From: Halothece sp. PCC 7418
Lineage (GTDB): Bacteria > Cyanobacteriota > Cyanobacteriia > Cyanobacteriales > Rubidibacteraceae
Reading direction: 5' to 3'
Assembly (NCBI RefSeq): GCF_000317635.1
Contig: NC_019779.1
Span: 1,922,001-1,986,000 of the forward strand
Length of the DNA: 64,000 nt
Shown here: one piece after another, positions 1 through 7,078 of the stretch
Layout: every line of letters starts with the position of its first letter
Numbering within the stretch: position 1 is the stretch's first letter
Position numbers and translations under genes: made by a program
The notes under the pieces: generated by a model
The model's input: only the letters and a program-made list of their open reading frames with translations
The model's database searches: none
What the model was told of the DNA's origin: nothing

Positions 1-765
1 GTGGAACCTGGGGAACTGGTTTGGATTACTGAAAAGGGATTAGCCTCTTATCATTGGTCAGAAAAACCCGAACCCAAACTCTGCGTTTTCGAGATGATTT
101 ATTTCTCTCGTCCTGACAGCATGGTCAATCAAGAAACTCTCTACAGTTATCGTTTGCGGTTGGGACAAGAACTGGCGCAAGAATCTTATGTAGAAGCTGA
201 CTCTGTGATTCCTGTTCCTGATTCTGGTATTCCCGCCGCGATCGGATTTTCTCATGAATCGGGGATTACCTTTGAAGAGGGATTAATCAAAAACCGCTAT
301 GTGGGACGAACCTTTATTCAACCCACTCAGAGTATGCGGGAATCTGGGATTCGGATGAAATTAAATCCCCTCAAAGATGTCATTGCTGGGAAACGGATTA
401 TTATTGTGGATGATTCCATTGTTCGAGGAACAACCAGTCGGAAAATTGTACAGGCGTTACGAGATGCGGGCGCGATCGAAGTTCACATGAGAATCTCTTC
501 TCCCCCAGTCACTCATCCTTGCTTTTATGGAATTGATACCGATAACCAAGACCAATTGATTGCAGCAACAAAATCAGTCGATGATATTGCCAAACAAATT
601 GGTGTTGACTCTTTAGCTTATTTAAGTTGGGAAGGAATGCTAAAAGCAACAGGAGAAAACCCTGATCATTTCTGTTCCGCTTGTTTTACTGGCGATTATC
701 CTATTGAAATTCCTGATCAAGTAAAGCAAAGTAAATTGTTATTAGAACAAAATGTTTCTAGTTAA
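1..765 (+). CDS. purF: Amidophosphoribosyltransferase, C-terminal part (cut by window edge)
   Basis: First committed step of purine synthesis: transfers ammonia from glutamine to PRPP to give phosphoribosylamine in the cytoplasm. Only the last 254 residues are present. The reading frame is already open at base 1, so the initial GTG should not be taken as the start; full-length PurF is roughly twice this size. The PRPP-binding motif (IIIVDDSIVRGTTS) is visible near residue 132. Downstream are the cysteines HPCFYG and CSACFTGDYP, typical of the Fe-S-cluster form of PurF. The N-terminal glutaminase domain lies outside the window. The identification is firm. Confidence 0.95.
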   Translation: MEPGELVWITEKGLASYHWSEKPEPKLCVFEMIYFSRPDSMVNQETLYSYRLRLGQELAQESYVEADSVIPVPDSGIPAAIGFSHESGITFEEGLIKNRYVGRTFIQPTQSMRESGIRMKLNPLKDVIAGKRIIIVDDSIVRGTTSRKIVQALRDAGAIEVHMRISSPPVTHPCFYGIDTDNQDQLIAATKSVDDIAKQIGVDSLAYLSWEGMLKATGENPDHFCSACFTGDYPIEIPDQVKQSKLLLEQNVSS

Positions 766-776
766 GTTAGTAATTT

Positions 777-870
777 TCTAGCTTCATGAGATAAGTTGTT
801 GATTTTTGTTCTTGGTTCTTGGTTCCTTGTTCTTTGGGAACTGATAACTGGTCACTGGTCACTGTTTGTT
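777..870. repeat. Short heptamer-type repeat array, second flavour
   Basis: Seen directly: iterated GTTCTTG/GTTCTTT units followed by ACTGGTC/ACTGATA units just after the purF stop codon. In reverse complement this is the same two-part arrangement (CCAGTGA/CCAGTTA then AAAGAAC/CAAGAAC) found before the RND pump at about 6930-7078 and before mutS2 at about 10915-10955. It is non-coding. Such short tandemly repeated sequences are known in cyanobacterial intergenic DNA. Confidence 0.7.
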
Positions 871-872
871 AG

Positions 873-1259
873 TTACTTTTGTAATTGATTACTTTTGGTT
901 TTTTTAATATGTTCTGCTACCTTTTTCTTTCGGGTTTCCCGTGAAGATAAATCAGAGGGAGCATCTTGCAATAAATGTTCAGGATGTCCACCCCGCCGCT
1001 CAACAATCGTTTGACGAGGTTGTAACCGTTGTAAATGTTCAGAAAGGAGACGTTTTACCAATTCCTCTGATGTCGTCTTTTCTTTAGCTAATAAGGAATA
1101 CTCTAATGGTTGCTACATAAGACTGGTTTAACAATCCCCCCTAGCCCCCCTTAGTAAGGGGGGGGTGGGGGGATCGGTATGTAGCAGGCTTTTTTGTATT
1201 TCATATAAAATTTCGACTAAATATCTTTCACTTTCTGGATCTAATTGTAAATATAACAT
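873..1259 (-). pseudogene. Antitoxin-like small protein gene interrupted by a MITE
   Basis: The reading frame starts at an ATG at 1259 and encodes MLYLQLDPESERYLVEIL. It then runs into an inserted element carrying an in-frame stop, and resumes after the element as LAKEKTTSEELVKRLL and onward to the stop at 873. Joined, the halves give a protein of about 85 residues. It resembles a common cyanobacterial family (an N-terminal ribbon-helix-helix-like strand, an EKTT-type helix, then QPRQTIVERRGGHP) that I recognise as antitoxin-like; its function is not established. The downstream half could in principle start from TTG at 1061. Pseudogene by insertion is the simplest reading. Confidence 0.75.
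1090..1207. mobile_element. MITE family A, copy 1
   Basis: A non-coding element of about 118 bp with imperfect terminal inverted repeats. On the minus strand the left end reads TATGAAATAC-N9-TGCTACATA, and the reverse complement of the right end reads TAAGGAATAC-N9-TGCTACATAA. The core is a G/C-run palindrome (CCCCC...TTACTAA...GGGGG). The same element in nearly the same sequence is at 41590-41707, and its ends define the borders here. It splits the antitoxin-like gene. No transposase is encoded, so mobilisation would depend on an enzyme elsewhere. Confidence 0.8.
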
Positions 1260-1402
1260 CACTTATTTTGTCCTCAATTATCTTATTTTATATTGCCATT
1301 AGTTATCAATCGGTCGCAAACATTGACCAATTTGATCTTATATCTGGTTTATCATAAAGTCAGAAAAAGCCGAGTCAGAAGGGAAGGGGTGATTAAGGCA
1401 AG

Positions 1403-1993
1403 ATGATGACAACCCTTAAACTTGAACCAGGAATCACACTGAGCGAAAACGAATTTTATGCTCTTTGTCGCCAAAATCCCGACATAAAATTTGAACGGAC
1501 TTCCGATGGAGAATTGATTATTATGCCACCGACAGGTGGAGAAACCGGGCAAACCAATGCTGAATTAATCGCTGATTTCATTTTCTGGAATCGTCAAACC
1601 AAACTGGGAGTCATTTTTGATTCTTCTACTTGCTTTCGATTACCCAAAGGCAGTGATCGTTCTCCTGATATTTCTTGGGTGAAAAAAGAACGCTGGGAAG
1701 CACTGACGCTAGAAGAAAAACAGAAATTTCCGCCTTTGTGTCCTGATTTTGTATTAGAACTTTTATCTCCGAGTGATAATCTTTCTCAAACTCAAGCAAA
1801 AATGCTGGAATACCTTTCTAATGGCATACAATTGGGTTGGCTGATTATTCCCCAAACGCAACAAGTCGAAATTTACCGTCAAGATCAACCCATCGAAATC
1901 TTACAATCTCCTGCTGAACTTTTTGGAGAAACAATATTACCTCAATTTACCCTTAATTTAACTTGGCTTTGGCAACAGAGTAAACACCTGTAA
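1403..1993 (+). CDS. Uma2 family endonuclease-like protein (DUF820)
   Basis: A 196-residue member of the Uma2/DUF820 family, a PD-(D/E)XK-type restriction-endonuclease fold greatly expanded in cyanobacteria; the biological role is unknown. Visible landmarks are the N-terminal helix-turn (LSENEFYALCRQNPDIKFER), an MPPTGGETG motif near 45, the catalytic-type strand SPDISWVKKERW near 92, CPDFVLELLSPSD near 117, and YLSNGIQLGWLI near 140. Length is usual for the family. An ATG pair lies at 1403/1406. It stands alone between the broken antitoxin-like gene and the DUF58 gene; no operon is evident. Confidence 0.85.
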   Translation: MMTTLKLEPGITLSENEFYALCRQNPDIKFERTSDGELIIMPPTGGETGQTNAELIADFIFWNRQTKLGVIFDSSTCFRLPKGSDRSPDISWVKKERWEALTLEEKQKFPPLCPDFVLELLSPSDNLSQTQAKMLEYLSNGIQLGWLIIPQTQQVEIYRQDQPIEILQSPAELFGETILPQFTLNLTWLWQQSKHL

Positions 1994-2032
1994 ACTATTT
2001 ATTTGAAATTAGCAATTTTCTCTAAATCAATT

Positions 2033-2057
2033 AGTAGGGTGGGCAATGCCCACTACT
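2033..2057. repeat. Short palindromic repeat (GTAGGGTGGGCA type)
   Basis: AGTAGGGTGGGCAATGCCCA followed by CTACT forms an imperfect palindrome in the spacer after the Uma2 gene. A related sequence lies at 53159-53182 (GTAGGG...TGCCCACCCTAC). This type is scattered in many cyanobacterial genomes; it may act as a transcript hairpin but no function is shown. Confidence 0.55.
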
Positions 2058-2146
2058 GAAACCAGAGATTTTCTATCAATCAATTTAAAACTGCTAGAGA
2101 GTTAAGATGAGAGGAGCGTCTTAGTGATTTAAGTTCAGTTTTAATC

Positions 2147-3289
2147 ATGCTGCATCGTCTTCAATCATGGCTGGAAAATCATGCCTCTAGCCCCTCTTAT
2201 GGCGGATTAGTTTTACTGTTAATTGCAATTGCGTTCTTTGGTGCAGCAACGAATACAATGGTGGGTTGGTTGTATGCCCTGAGTGGTCTCATTTTTGCAC
2301 TTTTAGGGCTGGCTGCGGTACTACCGCCAAGAGCTTTAAAACCGCTTCAAGTGCGACGATCTCCCATTTATCCCGTGAGTGCAGGAGATGAACTAACACT
2401 AGAGTTAATTATAGATAATCCCACCCCACAATCAAAAACACTGTTGCAAGTCATTGATCAGTTACCATCAGCTTTAGGAAAACCTCCACAACGCGCGATT
2501 GAAGTCATTCCCCCCAAAGAAAGTTATGACTGGATTTACACCACAGAAGCGAAACAACGAGGAATTTATCATTGGTCACAGGTCCATTTACGCACCGCCA
2601 CCCCTCTAGGATTATTTTGGAGTCGTCGCAGTCGTCAGGTGAAGTCGAAAGCGATTGTTTATCCTCTCGTTTTACCCCTAAAACAATGTTCTCTGCTAGA
2701 TACCATTGGAGAAGAAGATAGCGATCAATTTCCGCAAGAAAGACGGTTTCAAGCAGCAACAATCGGTTTAACGCGAGGGTTACGTCCTTATCGGCGCGGT
2801 GATTCTCCTCGTCTGATTCACTGGCGGAGTAGTGCGCGGTATGGAGAGTTACGAGTTCGCGAATTAGAATTGTCGATGGGCGGACAAGATGTGGTGATTT
2901 GTCTTAACAGCGCGATCGCGTGGGAAGAACAATTATTTGAAGATGCAGTCATTGCAGCAGCATCCCTCTATTTTTACGCCCTCCGCAGTCAACTCAATGT
3001 TAAACTCTGGACAGCACAAGCAGGATTAATTCAATCCCAACAAGAAGTCTTAGAAGTGCTAGCAGCTGTCCAGTTTCAAGAAACACACCAACAGAGTCCC
3101 CCTTCATTACCTTTAGTCTGGTTAACTTGCGACCCCACTGAAGTCAAAGACCTCCCTCAGGGGAGTCGTTGGGTCTATTTCTCCCCAGAGGAAACAGATA
3201 CACCATTGGCGAGTAACTTTTTAGGGTTAACGATTAATACTGCTGAATCATTACAACAACAGTTACAGAAAAGTCCAGAAAGACGATAG
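2147..3289 (+). CDS. DUF58 domain-containing membrane-anchored protein
   Basis: 380 residues. Two hydrophobic segments near the N-terminus (about residues 22-40 and 42-62) anchor it in the membrane. The rest carries the DUF58 signature GLRPYRRGDSPRLIHWRSSA near 207-227, followed by a von Willebrand A-like region. DUF58 proteins are often encoded beside MoxR AAA ATPases and transglutaminase-like proteins, but no such partner is adjacent here. The exact function is unknown. The stop codon is directly followed by the stop codon of the convergent DJ-1 gene with no base between. Confidence 0.85.
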   Translation: MLHRLQSWLENHASSPSYGGLVLLLIAIAFFGAATNTMVGWLYALSGLIFALLGLAAVLPPRALKPLQVRRSPIYPVSAGDELTLELIIDNPTPQSKTLLQVIDQLPSALGKPPQRAIEVIPPKESYDWIYTTEAKQRGIYHWSQVHLRTATPLGLFWSRRSRQVKSKAIVYPLVLPLKQCSLLDTIGEEDSDQFPQERRFQAATIGLTRGLRPYRRGDSPRLIHWRSSARYGELRVRELELSMGGQDVVICLNSAIAWEEQLFEDAVIAAASLYFYALRSQLNVKLWTAQAGLIQSQQEVLEVLAAVQFQETHQQSPPSLPLVWLTCDPTEVKDLPQGSRWVYFSPEETDTPLASNFLGLTINTAESLQQQLQKSPERR

Positions 3290-3877
3290 TTAAGAGGAAT
3301 GATCAATTTTTGTTCCCAAAACTTCTAAAAAGGCTTTTAACCATTGCGGATGCGCGGGCCAAGCAGGGGCTGTCACTAAATTACCATCAACGATTGTCTC
3401 ATGGGCAGGAATCGAAACATATTCTCCTCCCGCCTGGACTACATCGGGACCACAAGCGGGATAAGCGGTGCAGCGTTTTCCTTTTAACACCCCAGCAGCA
3501 GAAAGGACTAACAGCCCATGACAGATAGACGCAATGGGTTTATTATTGTCTGCAAAATGGCGAGTGATTTCTAAAACTTTTTCATTTAAGCGAATATATT
3601 CTGGGGCGCGTCCGCCGGGAATCACGAGTGCATCGTACTCGTTGGGATTAATTTCATCAAAACTCGCATTTAAGGAAAAATTATGACCAGGTTTTTCGGA
3701 GTAGGTTTGATCGCCTTCAAAGTCATGAACCGCCGTTTTGATTGTATCGCCCGTTTTTTTATCAGGACAAATGGCATCCACCGTATGACCCACGGTTTGT
3801 AAAGTCTGAAACGGAACCATAATTTCATAGTCTTCCCCAAAGTCACCGACAATCATTAAGATTTTTTTACCATTCAT
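3290..3877 (-). CDS. DJ-1/PfpI family protein (class I glutamine amidotransferase-like)
   Basis: 195 residues starting at [18 protein letters not shown]. An upstream in-frame extension of 21 residues exists but lacks family similarity. The nucleophile elbow [16 protein letters not shown] carries the conserved cysteine and histidine, and the acidic residue precedes it in [11 protein letters not shown]. Family members include deglycases, chaperones and proteases, and the substrate cannot be read from sequence. It lies just downstream of a TetR regulator on the same strand (gap of about 70 bases), which suggests co-regulation. It converges on the DUF58 gene stop to stop. Confidence 0.88.
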   Translation of the reverse strand: MNGKKILMIVGDFGEDYEIMVPFQTLQTVGHTVDAICPDKKTGDTIKTAVHDFEGDQTYSEKPGHNFSLNASFDEINPNEYDALVIPGGRAPEYIRLNEKVLEITRHFADNNKPIASICHGLLVLSAAGVLKGKRCTAYPACGPDVVQAGGEYVSIPAHETIVDGNLVTAPAWPAHPQWLKAFLEVLGTKIDHSS

Positions 3878-3946
3878 AAGATGAAAGCTCCAGTCAATGC
3901 TTTGTTGACGATCATGCCATGTTTTGGCGGTACAGTTCAAAATGTT

Positions 3947-4561
3947 TTATGGCGACTGAATCCCCTGAATCAACATTTGCACAGAAAATTCTAAAAAGGC
4001 ATTAAAGTCTTCTTCAGTTTCAATTTTGAGGCGATTATCGAGGGTTAACATCGCTTGACCATGGACGAAAGACCAAGCAACTCTCGCTAAGTTGAGAGAA
4101 TCACTTTCACAAAACACGCCACTGGCTTGTCCTTCCTGAATAATATTGACTAAGACCATAAACGATTGTTCCGCCACTTCCGCAAGGGAAGCGGACTCGC
4201 TACAGCCATCCCGATAATTTCCAAACATCACCCGATAATGGGCAGGATGAGTGAGGGCAAACTTGACATAAGCAATCCCGATCGCGCGCAGTTGGTCTCT
4301 CGCATCCTCAGATGACCCGATTTTTGCCTCTTCTAGCCTTTTTCGCAGGGCAATAAACCCCTCCTCGGCAACTGCCATTAACAGGGCTTGTTTCGTTTCA
4401 AAATGGCGATAGGGCGCGTTATGAGAGACCCCCACATAACGGGCGAGTTGTCGCAAGGATAAATCGCTGATTCCTTTTTCATTGATTAAGGTAATCGCTG
4501 CTTTAATTAAGTTTTCTCGTAACTCTCCATGATGGTAAGTTTTGCTCGTTTTTGAAGTCAT
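3947..4561 (-). CDS. TetR/AcrR family transcriptional regulator (WHG-type C-terminus)
   Basis: 204 residues. The N-terminal TetR helix-turn-helix spans about residues 10-60 (LSLRQLARYVGVSHNAPYRH). The C-terminal half has the ALTHPAHYRVMF segment seen in TetR proteins with a WHG/TetR_C_33 ligand domain. It is encoded upstream of the DJ-1/PfpI gene on the same strand, so it probably controls itself and that gene. Two copies of an 18-bp half-palindrome lie 10-60 bases upstream of its ATG and are the obvious operators. The ligand is unknown. Confidence 0.88.
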   Translation of the reverse strand: MTSKTSKTYHHGELRENLIKAAITLINEKGISDLSLRQLARYVGVSHNAPYRHFETKQALLMAVAEEGFIALRKRLEEAKIGSSEDARDQLRAIGIAYVKFALTHPAHYRVMFGNYRDGCSESASLAEVAEQSFMVLVNIIQEGQASGVFCESDSLNLARVAWSFVHGQAMLTLDNRLKIETEEDFNAFLEFSVQMLIQGIQSP

Positions 4562-4570
4562 AATTTTTAG

Positions 4571-4622
4571 GTTGACAGTGCCAACATTTTACCCTAAACT
4601 AAAAGTTGACAGCGACAACATT
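4571..4622. promoter_or_regulatory. Tandem operator sites upstream of the TetR/DJ-1 genes
   Basis: Two 18-bp sequences, GTTGACAGTGCCAACATT (4571-4588) and GTTGACAGCGACAACATT (4605-4622), differ at two positions. Each contains a GTTG...CAAC dyad. They start 34 bp apart, about three helical turns. Their place directly before the TetR gene suggests autoregulation by that protein (inference). Confidence 0.65.
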
Positions 4623-4675
4623 GGAGGCAGTGACCAGTGGATAGTTGAGAGTGGATAGTGGATAGTAAAGAAGAA

Positions 4676-4775
4676 AAAAACTACCCACTTAATAAATGAC
4701 CAATGACTAATGACTAATGACCAATGACTAATGACTAATGACTAATGACTAATGACTAATGACTAATGACTAATT
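4676..4775. repeat. Heptamer array (ATGACTA)n
   Basis: About a dozen consecutive copies of AATGACT/AATGACC run into the 3' end of the next TetR gene on the minus strand and supply its TAG stop codon. This is the longest uninterrupted heptamer array in the window. Read on the minus strand it is (TTAGTCA)n, the same unit that fills the nif spacers. Confidence 0.85.
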
Positions 4776-5381
4776 CTGATGTCCTTCTAAAAAAGTATTC
4801 ACCGCATCGTCCACAATTGATGCAATTTCCTCGGAAGTGGGGGCGGGGGTAATGCCTAAAATGCGTTGCATTTGATTGATCCCTAAAAACATTCCCACAA
4901 ATTGTTTCGCAGCCCGTTCACTATCAAAGGGTTTGAGTCTTCCTTGATCCTGTTGATCTTGCAGGTATTTCGCCAGGGCTTGACAACGAGGTTTCGGTCC
5001 AGAATTGAAAAATAATTGTCCCAGTTCTGGAAATTGCTGATTTTGAGCAATCACAATCCTTAACAGCGCGATCGCGCGATCAGACAAAACCACCGACATC
5101 ACCTGTTTTCCAATTGCAGTAAGGGCTTCTCTCGGCGGTAAATTATCCACATCTGCTTCCACTAAAGGCGATAAAATCTGTTCACTTAAATCTTCTACAA
5201 TCGCACAAAATAAGCCTTCTTTTCCCCCGAAGTAGTTGTAAATATTGCTTTTTGACCCGCCCACTTTCTTAACGATCGCGTCCACACTTACGCCATCGTA
5301 ACCCCGTTCGATAAATAAGTCCGTTGCTACAGCCAGAATCGCCTTTTTCTTTTGTGTTGAGCGTTCCGTTGATCCTCCCAT
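4770..5381 (-). CDS. TetR family regulator, divergent from RND efflux operon
   Basis: 203 residues from MGGSTERSTQKKKAIL. A longer frame starts at 5549 but would cross the promoter/operator region, so the ATG at 5381 is preferred. The DNA-binding domain is at about residues 10-60 (GVSVDAIVKKVGGSKSNIYN), followed by an AefR-like ligand domain (SDRAIALLRIVIAQNQQFPEL). It is divergently transcribed from an RND adaptor and pump, the classic arrangement of a local efflux repressor. Near-palindromic operator candidates occupy the shared intergenic region. The last residues and stop adjoin a heptamer repeat array. Confidence 0.88.
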   Translation of the reverse strand: MGGSTERSTQKKKAILAVATDLFIERGYDGVSVDAIVKKVGGSKSNIYNYFGGKEGLFCAIVEDLSEQILSPLVEADVDNLPPREALTAIGKQVMSVVLSDRAIALLRIVIAQNQQFPELGQLFFNSGPKPRCQALAKYLQDQQDQGRLKPFDSERAAKQFVGMFLGINQMQRILGITPAPTSEEIASIVDDAVNTFLEGHQN

Positions 5382-5442
5382 CTCGGTCTCCTTTGCCAAC
5401 GACGTATTCCACAATACCGTATCATTGTTGATTTCTAAGGTG

Positions 5443-5575
5443 TTGACAATACCATACCGTATGGTACGATACGAACAATTGAAATTTTTGTTCTTGGTTC
5501 TGCTTGCAACAAACTGAACTGCGGAGAGACCAATCTTGATTTTGCTCATTTAATACCATACTGTACGTTACGATA
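5443..5575 (+). promoter_or_regulatory. Efflux operon promoter with two 23-bp operator copies
   Basis: TTGACA (5443-5448) and TACGAT (5465-5470) are separated by 16 bp and read toward the adaptor gene. The spacer is filled by the near-perfect palindrome TACCATACCGTATGGTA (5450-5466). The wider 23-bp block at 5449-5471 (ATACCATAC...TACGATA) recurs at 5553-5575 with 20 of 23 positions identical, ending 11 bases before the start codon. A partial copy (ATACCGTAT) lies at 5414-5422. Occupation by the divergent TetR protein would block RNA polymerase (inference). Confidence 0.7.
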
Positions 5576-5586
5576 GAGGTTTTCTG

Positions 5587-6936
5587 ATGCTAACTCATAA
5601 CAACACAACTCTCGATAAAGACCAAGAAACTGGATATATTGAAAAGCCATCTAAACAAGGAGGAAAGAAACGACTGATTTGGCTAGGGGGGATGTGTTTT
5701 CTGGTTGTCGGTGCAATGATCGGTGTTCCGCGCTTTTTTCGTGAACCTTCTTCTCCTCAAGAAACAACAGAAATCAATGCAGTTAGTGTGGAAACGATAA
5801 CCCTTGAACCGGCTTCTGGTTATGAGATTACTCGTCGTTACACAGGAGAAATAACCGCCCAACGCAGCAGCGAATTAGGATTAGAACGAGGGGGAGAATT
5901 AACGGATGTGTATGTGGAAGAAGGCGATCGCGTTGCAAAAGGAGATGCTTTAGCTAAACTGGATACTCGGAATTTAGAAGCACAACGAAAACAACTCGAA
6001 GCCCAGCGCGATCGCGCTTTAGCCCAACTGCAACAACTGGAAACGGGTGCGCGGAAAGAAGAGATTGACGCAGCCAAAGCCCGAGTACGGAATCTAGAAA
6101 AAGAATTAGACTTAAAACAATCGCAGCGATCGCGCCGTGAGTTTCTGTATCAAGAAGGGGCGATTTCTCAAGAACAAAGAGACGAGTTTGCAACGCAAGC
6201 AGAAGCCCTCACCGCCCGTTTAGACGAAGCCAAAAGCCAACTGCAAGAATTACTCAACGGAACGCGGAAAGAAGAAATTATTGCACAACAGGCGACTGTA
6301 GAGGAACTGAAAGCCAGTATTCAAGAGATTGATGTCACCCTCAGTAAAAGTATTCTCAAAGCCCCCTTTAACGGGATTGTTTCTAAACGCCATATTGATG
6401 AAGGAACCGTGATTCAAACCGGACAACCAGTGATTCGCTTAGTGGAAAATGCAGTTCCCGAAGCGCGGATCGGGCTTCCTGTAGAAATGACAAATGAATT
6501 AGAAATCGGATCATCGCAAACCGTCACCATTGATTCGCAAACTTATTCTGCAACCGTTCGCGCGATTTTACCGGAAGTTGATCCGGAAACCAGAACCCAA
6601 GTGGTGATTTTAGAACTGGATCAGGCTGCAATTTTAGAAACACATCCCGGACAAACCGTTCGTCTCACCCGCACAAAAACCATTAATAGCGACGGTTACT
6701 GGCTACCCTTATCCGCACTAACAAAAGGGATTCGCGGTTTATGGACAGCGTATGTTGTGGTTGAATCCGCCGATGGAAAGGGCTGGGAAGTGCAACAGCA
6801 AGCGGTAGAAATTTTACATCAAGACAAAGATCGCGCCTATGTTCGCGGAACCTTACAACCCCATGATCGCATTATCGCCAATGGAACCCATCGTCTTGTT
6901 CCCGGACAAACCGTTTCAGTGATTAGTGATCAGTAA
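5587..6936 (+). CDS. RND efflux periplasmic adaptor subunit (HlyD/MFP family)
   Basis: 449 residues. A short cytoplasmic N-terminus is followed by one membrane segment (about residues 30-50, WLGGMCFLVVGAMIGV). Then come the split biotinyl-lipoyl halves (TDVYVEEGDRVAKGDALAKL and ILKAPFNGIVSKRHIDEGTV) flanking a long coiled-coil hairpin (about 130-240) and a C-terminal beta-barrel. It links an inner-membrane RND pump to an outer-membrane channel. The pump gene follows after 142 bases of repeats; no TolC-type gene is nearby. The last residues (VISDQ) and stop are encoded by the repeat array. Transcription probably starts at the TetR-controlled promoter. Confidence 0.9.
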   Translation: MLTHNNTTLDKDQETGYIEKPSKQGGKKRLIWLGGMCFLVVGAMIGVPRFFREPSSPQETTEINAVSVETITLEPASGYEITRRYTGEITAQRSSELGLERGGELTDVYVEEGDRVAKGDALAKLDTRNLEAQRKQLEAQRDRALAQLQQLETGARKEEIDAAKARVRNLEKELDLKQSQRSRREFLYQEGAISQEQRDEFATQAEALTARLDEAKSQLQELLNGTRKEEIIAQQATVEELKASIQEIDVTLSKSILKAPFNGIVSKRHIDEGTVIQTGQPVIRLVENAVPEARIGLPVEMTNELEIGSSQTVTIDSQTYSATVRAILPEVDPETRTQVVILELDQAAILETHPGQTVRLTRTKTINSDGYWLPLSALTKGIRGLWTAYVVVESADGKGWEVQQQAVEILHQDKDRAYVRGTLQPHDRIIANGTHRLVPGQTVSVISDQ

Positions 6937-7078
6937 TCAGTTACCAGTTACCAGTGATCAGTTACCAGTAATCAGTTAGCAGTGATCAGTGATCAGTGAT
7001 CAGTGACCAGTTACCGAGGAACCAAGAACCAAGAACAAAGAACAAAGAACGAAGAACAAAGAACGAAGAACAAACACC
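6930..7078 (+). repeat. Two-part heptamer array between adaptor and pump
   Basis: The first half iterates ATCAGTG/ATCAGTTACCAGT units, and the second half iterates CAAGAAC/AAAGAAC/GAAGAAC units, running up to the ATG of the pump gene at 7079. No ordinary Shine-Dalgarno sequence is seen in the last 20 bases. The array also encodes the adaptor's C-terminal residues. Confidence 0.8.

Noticed and set aside
4676-4775. Possible CRISPR array
   Set aside because: The units are 7 bases, directly tandem and without spacers; no cas genes are present.
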